Source: Cacajao melanocephalus (lineage: Eukaryota; Chordata; Mammalia; Primates; Pitheciidae). From it: a stretch of DNA of 64,000 nt. Shown here one piece after another: positions 56,226 to 64,000 of this stretch (position 1 is the first letter of the stretch; each line of letters begins with the position of its first letter). Where the stretch lies: NCBI GenBank assembly GCA_963573385.1, contig CAUYLG010005269.1, positions 1-64,000 of the forward strand, read 5' to 3'. The position numbers and the translations under genes were made by a program. The notes beneath the pieces were generated by a model. The model made no database searches and was not told the DNA's origin. It worked only from the letters and a program-made list of their open reading frames with translations.

Positions 56226-56781
56226 CCTTTTGGCCTAAACTGCCAGCTTCCAGTAATCTGATAAAATGATGAACACAAAGGAAAGAAGAGAGGCACCTGC
56301 TGAGGTCCCCTAGGACTTTGAGAAAACATGGAGTGGTACCTTCAGCCACATATGTGCATTTCTACAAGAAAGGCAATAATGTAGACACCAAGGGAATGGG
56401 CACTGTCCAAAAAGGAATGCCCCACAAATGTTACCATGGCAAAACTAGAAGAGTCTACAAAGCTACCTAGCATGCTGTTGGCATCATTGTAAACAAACAA
56501 GGGCAAGATTCTTGCCAAGAGAATTAATACATATATTGAGCATATTAAGCACTCTAAGAGCTGAGATGACTTCCTGAAAGTGTGTGAAGAAAAATAATCA
56601 GAATAAAGAAGGAAGCTAAAGAGAAACCTGAAGCCCCAGCGTGGTCCACACAGAGCAGCACACTTTGTGAGAACCAATGAAAAGGAGCCTGAACCGCTGG
56701 AGTCTATCAACTGAATTAATGGTATAACAGGTGTTAAAAAAAAAAAAAAGAAGATGAAGAAGAAGACTTCTGGACTGTAAA
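56226..56781 (+). pseudogene. RPL21P (unnumbered): RPL21 processed pseudogene
   Basis: Intronless copy of the mRNA for ribosomal protein L21, a component of the large subunit. It starts in the 5' UTR (cttttggcctaaactgcc), has the equivalent of the start codon at 56267 and of the stop at 56725-56727 (taacaggtgtt), and includes the 3' UTR with its internal A run and cttctggactgtaaa end. Recognisable peptide words in shifting frames include [35 protein letters not shown] and VNKQ. The span between start and stop is 461 bp against 483 for the 160-codon parent. A lost G near codon 6 shifts the frame at once, and many stops follow. It is followed by a long GA-rich tail. It cannot make L21. I cannot tell which numbered copy it is. 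Confidence 0.92.
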
Positions 56782-56830
56782 GGAAGAAAGAGGAAGAAGA
56801 GAAGGAGGAAAGGAAAGAGGAGGCAAAAAT
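56782..56830 (+). repeat. GA-rich tail of the RPL21 retrocopy
   Basis: Nearly pure purine (ggaagaaagaggaagaagag and similar) immediately after the pseudogene 3' end, so best read as its diversified poly(A) tail. Confidence 0.7.
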
Positions 56831-58308
56831 AAATTTGAAAGCTCTTTGAAACCACAAAATATGGTAAAGTGAATAATTTTAATTTTAAGAAGAGAGTAAA
56901 CTGTAAATCACATCTTAATGTTCATATTAACATTATGTAAAAATTGTGTATAGAAACGAGATAAGTCTGTATAGCTCGAAGAGAAGAGAAACTTAATGTA
57001 AACATTAGTACAAAAAATGAATGTAATGTAGTTATTCAAATGTAGTTCAAAATATGTAAGATAAGGTGGAGAAGATATTAAATCATTATTAAGAATTGGG
57101 GAAGAAAAAAGAATCAGATTTCAAATTAAGCATTATATTAACTAGGATAATTCAGGCCTCTACTAGGACATGCACACGTATACACACAAACACACACATG
57201 TATGGAAGGGAATTGCATTCCTTGTCTTTGATGATAGAGTTGGGAATAACCTAAAAGCTACCTTCAAAGCATCAGATATTTAGAATCAATCTGAAAGAGA
57301 ATGGTATTAAGAGTCTGGATCATAACTACAAAAAAGGAAAAATAGGCAAGCAGAATTAGTAAAATTTGTTGACAATAATTGAGGTTAAAAAACTGGGGTG
57401 TATAATACATTACCTTTTCTAATCATATCATGCATTTGTTATTTATCCTTTCTTTCAGGTATTTAATCATCAAATAGTTATCTAAGGCTGTCTCTGTACC
57501 AAGTCCTATGCTAGGAGCTAGAGCTTGAAAGGCAGATGGTAGTCTCTGCCAATGAGAAATGTATAGTCTCATGGGGAGACATAGATACACTGTAATACAG
57601 GAAATGCAGGAAGGAACCTCACATTTTGGGGGTGACTACTATGTGACAAAGACCGTGCAAATATACTAAATACCTACATATATAATTTCATGATAACAGC
57701 TAAAGCCAATTTCTTATAAGTTTGAAAATTTATCAGAGACCTAGAAAATTATTCACTCAATATAATAACTAGACAAAATTTTAAACTTAACATCTTAAGA
57801 CATTGTCAAAGAACTTTATTTTTAATGGCAAGGGAAGATTTCAAGGGACCTAGTCTCTATGCATACAGAAGAAAAAGAACAAAAAAGAAAGAGGTTGAGA
57901 TGGATTTGAGAGAGAAAAGGGGATTACATAAAATAATGTCTGAAGCAAGGTTGAGCAATGGAGACATTCTTGAGAATGGTTTTTTAAAAAGTAAAATAAA
58001 TTCTGAAATTTACGAATGTTGAAATCAAATAATAAAGGGAATCATTTAACTGAAGACTACACAACTCAAGAACTGAGTTGAATGATTATTTTCTGTTGAA
58101 AACAGAACGTACTCCTGGATATCATCATGGCCTCACTGCTAACCTCTACAAGATGTCCCAACATAGCCCAAAGGATGCCTGGAAATGTGATCCCAAAGGC
58201 ACATAAAGGAAAGCTTACATGGGGCCCAGGTGTCATGGGTCCACAGGCATTATTCTGTATCAGGTACAAACAAAAGGATCTTTTAAAAGTTCACAGTTTT
58301 CAATAACA
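56831..58308. other. 1.5 kb without recognised gene or repeat
   Basis: AT-rich; an imperfect CA patch at about 57171-57200; short frames only. Words at 57490-57600 (ctaggagctagagcttg, gggagacatagatacactg) resemble an ancient mammalian repeat. A short palindrome, caactca-agaac-tgagttg, lies near 58062-58080. Confidence 0.4.
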
Positions 58309-61300
58309 AACCAACTGCAAAACTAGCAGAAGAAAAGAAGTAACCAAAATTAGAACTAAAATAGATGAAATTGAGATGTGATAATGCATACAAAAAAAAA
58401 AAATCAATGAAATTAAAAGTTGGTTCTTTGAAAGAATAAATAAAATTGATAGGCCACTAGCTAGATTAATAAAGAAAAAAAGAGAGAAGATCCAAATAAA
58501 CACAATCAGAAATCACAAAGGTGACATTATCACCAACCCCACAGAAATACAAAAAACCCTCAGAGACTGTTACGAACACCTCTATGCACACAATCTAGAA
58601 AACTTAGAAGTAATGGATAAATTCTTGGATACATACAACTTCACATGATTGAACCAAGAATTTGAAATCCTGAACAGACCTAGAAATCCCCACAGCTTCT
58701 ACCCAAAGCCTCCTAAAACTGATAAACAACTTCAGTAAAGTTTCAGGATACAAAATCAATGTACAAAATTCAGTAGTATTTCTATACACCAAAAACATCC
58801 AAGCTGAGGGCCAAATCAAAAATGCATTTCTATGCTGCAGAAGGATGATGTATAATAAAAAAAATGCAATTCTATTCACAAGAGCCACAAAAAGAATAAA
58901 ATACCTAGGAATATAGCTAATAACGGAGGTGAACAATCTCTCAAACAAGAATTACAAAACACTACTGAAAGAAATCAGAGACAACAAAAACAAATGGAAA
59001 AACATTCCACACTCATGAATAAGAAGAATCAATGTTGCTAAAATGGCCATACTGCCCAAAGCAATTTACAGATTCAATCCTATTCCTATCAAATTACCAA
59101 CATCGTTTTTCACAGAATTAAAAAAAACTATTCTTAAATCCACATGGATTAAGAGGGGCCTCGTGCCGCCTCCCTGCCTCCCAGCATGGGGTCTTTGCAG
59201 GCCACTCCCACCCTCCGCTGGCCTGGCCTGGACCGAAAGCTGGGCCTCAAGCCTAGGCCTGGCTCTGGGCGCGGGCACTAGGGCTGGTTGGACATGGGCA
59301 GGAAGCACAAGAAGCCCACATCCGACAAACACCTCTAAGAGGACTATGTAGAGAAGCCCTTGAGGCTGGTCCTTGAAGTAGGAGAGAACAAAGTCATTGA
59401 ACTCTCCATGGGCAGCTCAGGGCACGACTCCAGCCTCTCCCAAGACAAAAACAATCATAACAAACACAAGGACAGAAAGCGGAAAAAGAGAAAGAAAGGA
59501 GAGGAGCAGGTTCCAGGGGAAGATAAAGAGAGAAAATGGAGAAGAGTTAAGGAGGATAAAAAGAAGCGAGATGAAGATCTTGTAGAGAATGAGGCAGAAA
59601 AAGACCTCCAGTGTCATGCCCCTGTGAGATCCTCTCACATGCTCTTTAACCAAACAAGAACAGACACCCCTTCAAGAAGCTTTGAATCAACTGATAAGAC
59701 AATTGCAGAGAAAAGACCCAAGTGCTTTCTTTTCATTTCCTGTGACTGATTTTATTACTTCTGGCTACTCCATGATCATTAAACACCCAATGGATTTTAG
59801 TACTATGAAAGAAAACGTCAAGAACAATGACTACCAGTCCATAGAACTAAAGGATACCTTCAAACCAATGTGTACTAATGCCATGATGTACAACAAACCA
59901 GAGACCATTTATTATAAAGCTGCAAAGAAGCTGTTGCACTCAGGAATGACAATTCTTAACCAGGAAAGAATTCAGAGCCTGAAACAGAGCATAGACTTCA
60001 TGAATGACTTGCAAAAGCTCGAAAGCAGAAAGATAGAACAGGTGCCTTGAGGAATGGGGAGGATGGAGGCTGCTGGCCAAGAGAAAGAGGACTCTGGAGA
60101 TGCTGAAACACAAGCCTTCAAGAGTCCCAGCGAAGAAAATTAAAAGAAAGACAAAGATATGCTTGAAGATAAGTTTAAAAGCAAGAATTTAGAGAGCGAG
60201 CAGGAGCCACTTGACCAAATCATGAAGGAATCTGGGGGAAAGCTGACCAGGCAGCTTGTGAACAGTCAGTGTGAATTTGAAATAAGAAAACAAGATGGAA
60301 CCACAACGTTGGGGCGTCTCCATCCTGTGGATCCCATTGTAGAAGTGTTATATTTGAATTATGGACCCTACAGTTCTTATGCACTGCATTATGACTCCAC
60401 GTTCACAAATATCAGCAAGGATGATTCTGATTTAATCTATTCAACCTATGGGGAAGACTCTGATCTTCCAAGCGATTTCTGCATCCATGAGTTTTGGGCC
60501 ACATGCCAAGATTATCAATGTGTTATGGCAGATAGTTTACTAGATGTTTTAACAAAAGGAAGGAATTCTAGGACCCTTCAAGGGTTGGAGATGTCATTGC
60601 CTAAAGATGAAGGCCGTACTAGGACCTTGGACACAGCAAAGGAAATGGAGATTATAGAACTAGAACCAGCAGGGCGTTTGGACTCTAATACTCAAGACAG
60701 GCTCACAGCACTGAAAGTAGTAACAAACTTTGGTGCTCCAGTTGAAGTTTTTAACTCTGAAGAACCTGAAGTATTCAGAAGAAGCCTGATGAGACCACCA
60801 AATTGCTCAGGGAGCTCCAGGAAGCCCAGAACGAGCATTTGAGCACCAGACCCCTTCCCAATATGGTCTGTCTCTTGGGTTCCTCATACAGAGAAATGCA
60901 TCTTGCTGAACAAGTGACCAATAATCTTAAAAACTTGCATAGCCAGGAACTCCAGGTGATATTGTAAGCATGTATGGATTTCAAAAAGCAATGGGGATTT
61001 CCATTCCTTCCCCCATCATGTAAAACAACTTTCTAGATTTAACAGAAGGTCTTGAAGAACCTAAAAAGATGGATGTTGCTGAGTGTGGACCTGGTGGGAG
61101 TTGGGGCACCTGGTACATTTTATATACTTTTCCATTCTTAACTTAGAAATGCTTTTCAGAAGATATTAAATATTTATAAATTGTGTTTTTAATTAAACTT
61201 TGGAACAGTGAATTTGAATGTTCCAGAGGTTGGAACTTGTATTAGGTAATAAAGCTGAACTTGGGGAAATAAATAAATAAAATAAAATAAAATTCACATG

Positions 61301-62778
61301 GGACCAAAAAAAGAGCCCAAATAGCTAAAGCAATCCTAAGAAAAGAGAACAAAGCCAGGGGTATCACATTATCTGACTTCAAACTATACTACAAGTCTAT
61401 AGTAACCAAAAAAAAAAAAAAAAAAAACACCAAAAAACAAAAAACAGCATAGTACAAAAACAGACATATAGACCAATAAAACAGGTTAGAGAACCCAGAA
61501 ATAAACCTACACATTTACAACTATCTGATCTTTGACAAAGTTGACAATAACAAGCAATGAGAAAAAGACTTCCTATTCAATAAATGCTCCTGGGATAACT
61601 GGCCTGTCATACACAGAAGATTGAAACTGGGCCCCTTCCTTTCACTGTATACACAAATCAACTCAAGATAGATTAATACTTAAATGTAAGACCTTAAAAT
61701 ATACAAACCCTAGAAGGAAAGCTGGGAAATGCCATTCAGGACATAGGCCTTGGCAAAGATTTCATGACAATCTCCAAAAGCATTTGCAACAAGAAAAAAA
61801 TTGACGAGACCTAACTAAACTAAAGAGCTTCTGCACAGCAAAAGAAACTATCAGCAGAGTAAACAATCTATAAGAGAAAATATTTGTAAACTATGCATCT
61901 GATAAAGGCCTAATATCCAGAATATGTAAGGAACTTAAATTAACAAGTGAAAAACAGTCCCATTAAAAAATGGGCAAAGGACATGAACAGACTCTTTTCA
62001 AAAGAAGGCATACATATGGCCAACAAGTGTAGGAAAAATGCTCAACATCACTAATCATTAGAGAAATGCAAATCAAAACCACAATGAGATACCATCTTAC
62101 ACCAGTCAGAGTGGCTATTAATAGATGCTTGGGAGGCTGCAGAGAAAAGAGAACTCTTACACATTGCTGGTGGAATGTAAATTAGTTCAGCCACTGTGGA
62201 AAGCATTTTTTAGATTTCTCAAAGGACTTAGAACTACCATTCAACTTAGCAAACCCATTACTGAATATACACCCAAAGGTATATAAATCATTCTACCAAA
62301 GAGATATATGCATTCATATTTTCATTTTAGCACTATTTATAATAGCAAAGACATGGAATCAACCTAGATGCCCATCAACAATGGACTGGATAAAGAAAAT
62401 GCAGTACACCATGGTATACTATGTAGCTATAAAAAAGAACAAAATCATGTACCTGCAGCAACATAGATGCAGCTAGAGGCCATTATCTTGAGCAAATTGG
62501 CACAGGAACAGAAAACCAAATATTGCATGTTCTCACTTATAAGTGGGAGCTAAACATTGAGTACACATGGACACAAAGGGGAGAACAATAGGCACCAGGG
62601 CCTACTTGAGGGTAGAGAGAGGGAGGAGGGCATGGGTTAAAAAACTACCTATCAGGTACTTTGCTCATTACCTGGGTGATGACATTATTTGTACACCAAT
62701 CTCCAGCAACATGCAATTTACCCATATAACAAATCTGCACATGTACCCCTGGACCTAAAATAAAAGTTGAAAAAGAAA
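58309..62778 (+). mobile_element. Primate-age L1 (L1PB/L1MA-like), interrupted by a BRD7 retrocopy
   Basis: 5'-truncated L1 in plus orientation beginning inside ORF2 and running to the 3' end, where cctaaaataaaagttgaaaa is followed by a short A tail. Left part 58309-59147, right part 61290-62778. The left part has an internal deletion at about 58680 (gaacagacc joins tagaaatcc). A long A run with CA insertions (61409-61445) interrupts the right part. Stops throughout; no functional ORF2. The 3' UTR text ggcaccagggcctacttgag fits L1PB or late L1MA better than L1PA. Confidence 0.92.
59148..61289 (+). pseudogene. BRD7P (unnumbered): BRD7 processed pseudogene inserted in an L1
   Basis: Intronless copy of the mRNA for BRD7, a bromodomain subunit of the PBAF chromatin-remodelling complex. 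It includes 5' UTR (GC-rich, 59157-59293), the start codon at 59294 (MGRKHKKP), coding sequence, a 3' UTR with AATAAA at 61248-61253 and a TAAA-rich poly(A) tail (61267-61289). Codon 15 is a stop. Small deletions near 59630-59660 shift the frame, and further stops follow near 60048 and 60140. The bromodomain region is readable (FPVTDF, IIKHPMDFSTMKE, YNKPET with the acetyl-lysine-binding Asn retained). The longest frame, 227 codons at 60159-60842, covers the middle and C-terminal part. At about 60340 the PVDPIV and VLYLNYGPY motifs lie almost adjacent, whereas the parent has some 37 residues between. The target duplication aaat(c/t)cacatgg is at 59136-59147 and 61290-61301. Confidence 0.96.
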
Positions 62779-63084
62779 AAAAGAAGATAATGCTTTCTCT
62801 TGTGACAAAGCTGAAAAAATACCATTGATTTAATAAGAGTTTATTTTCAGTACATAAAAAAAATTTCACAGTTTTCTTTTGTAAGATAGAAATGGAAAAC
62901 TTTCAAATCTGGAGACACCAATTTTACTCTATTTTTCACAGTAAGAATTGTGGAGGGCTCTTCCTGGAGTAAGTGACAAATAGCAAAACACAGAGGATTT
63001 CAGCGTACCCATGAAAGAAAGTAACTGGCTTATTCTAGTTAAAGTAGGAATGTAGTGTTTTATAAAGATGTCATAAATCACTTA
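62779..63084. other. Unassigned AT-rich sequence
   Basis: Nothing recognised between the L1 3' end and the next L1 relic. Confidence 0.4.
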
Positions 63085-64000
63085 CAAAAGGAAGATTTAT
63101 TCAATAAACAAGACAATTGCATAGCTATTGGAGAAAACGTAAAGTTGAATGTCTACATTGCTATATGCCAAAACAAATCTCAAAAAGATTAAAGATTTAA
63201 ATATAAAAATAAGCATAGCAACTAGAAGAAAAATGGTTGAATTTCTTTTACTTTACCTTGGAGAAAGACATTCAAGCATGAAATCAAAGGCAGAAAGCTA
63301 TGAAGAAAAATATTAACAAATGAAACTTATGAAAACATTTAAAACTCCTATATATATATATGCCATAATTCATTTAAAGGCAAAAAACAAAGTAGAATAA
63401 TATTTGAGTTATATCTGACAGATGATTTGATACATAAAGAGCGCTTGTCAATCAATGAAAGACACTCAACATAAAAAAATGAGCAAAGACAAAAACAGTC
63501 AAATCATACATGATATACGCAAATGGCCAATAAACACAGAAAAATCTTCAACTTTGCCAAAAATTAAAGATAGGATATTTGCCTACAAAGTTAGCTTAAA
63601 ATGTTTACAATTATAATAGCAGTGTTTTTGAAAAAATAGAAAAATGAACACTCTCAAAGCTAGTTATGAGTATAAATTGGTATAATTCTGTAGGTAATTT
63701 AGCAATATGTATAAATATGCTTAAAATAAAAATATATTTGACTTAGTGATTCTCTAATCAATCTGTTCTAAGGATTAACTTATTTATTATTGATTAATTA
63801 TAAATGATAAATGTTTGAAAATTTATGATTTTGAAAATTTTATAAACAAGTTTATTCAACATAGTTTTGACAGCATTATTTTTCATAGTAAAAAAATGGA
63901 AAATAATACAAATGAGTCACAATTTGGAAATTATAGCCCACTCATATGCAGGTATTAAAAGTCATGTTTTTTAAAGAATATTTCAAAATATGGGAAAATA
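63085..64000 (+). mobile_element. Old L1M ORF2 3' region, cut by the window end
   Basis: Plus-orientation, strongly decayed L1M: aaatctcaaaaagattaaag, atgagcaaagacaaaaacag and caaatggccaataaacacag are recognisable words in order. Continues beyond the window. Confidence 0.65.

Noticed and set aside
56342..56857. 171-codon minus-strand frame as a gene
   Set aside because: It is antisense to the RPL21 pseudogene and its purine tail; the Phe/Ser/Leu richness comes from the pyrimidine strand of that tail.
60159..60842. 227-codon frame as a functional BRD7-like protein
   Set aside because: The copy is intronless, has a stop at codon 15, frameshifts, a poly(A) tail and target duplications. The frame starts in mid-protein and ends in a frameshift.
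58309..62778. Active L1
   Set aside because: 5'-truncated, internally deleted, full of stops, and interrupted by a retrocopy.

Overview
This is nuclear DNA of a primate, most likely human or another catarrhine. The evidence is about 27 Alu copies on both strands (J- and S-type), several ERVL-MaLR and MLT2 LTRs, a Tigger1 copy, a primate-age L1 and older L1M, L2 and MIR relics. Base composition is AT-rich. I found no intact protein-coding gene, rRNA, tRNA, snRNA or CRISPR array. The window reads as intergenic or deep intronic sequence.

Layout. 0-14 kb: an L1 and MST LTR remnant, an MLT1 LTR (4.8-5.3 kb), an L2 split by an Alu monomer (8.4-9.0 kb), a self-complementary TA/TG/CA block (9.0-9.16 kb), a cluster of Alus, and a small hAT transposon with a readable 8-bp target duplication (13.2 kb). 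14-26 kb: two antisense L1M copies each split by an Alu (18.5-20.8 kb), two L2 copies and several MIRs. 26-34 kb: two MLT2A-type solo LTRs with perfect 5-bp target duplications, an MLT1-type LTR carrying a 69-bp templated insertion, an L1M split by an Alu, and MER5A. 34-44 kb: a repeat-poor stretch, a GC-rich block of unknown origin (36.0-36.56 kb), a possible minus-strand retrocopy (37.3-37.8 kb), and a repeat-free 1.6 kb (38.8-40.4 kb) that is the best candidate for a conserved regulatory element. 44-54 kb: a 2.5-kb Tigger1 with a nested MST LTR, an ERV1-type solo LTR with a palindromic RFX-type X-box, an antisense L1M, paired Alus and an MLT1 LTR split by an Alu. 54-64 kb: a dead RPL21 processed pseudogene (56.2-56.8 kb), and a primate L1 into which a BRD7 processed pseudogene is inserted (59.15-61.29 kb), followed by older L1 sequence.

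The gene-like content is therefore two processed pseudogenes: RPL21-derived, and BRD7-derived with the longest open frame in the window (227 codons). Neither can encode its parental protein. The least ordinary signal is a set of short local duplications that standard transposition does not explain. A 69-bp MIR piece is pasted into an LTR about 0.8 kb away, a 37-bp unit is repeated 378 bp apart, a 240-bp L1M piece occurs twice 6 kb apart with a shared deletion, and an inverted copy sits inside an Alu tail. They look like traces of template switching or repair by copying nearby sequence. I did not find a new multi-gene system. Repeat family names come from recalled consensus sequences; subfamily assignments are tentative.
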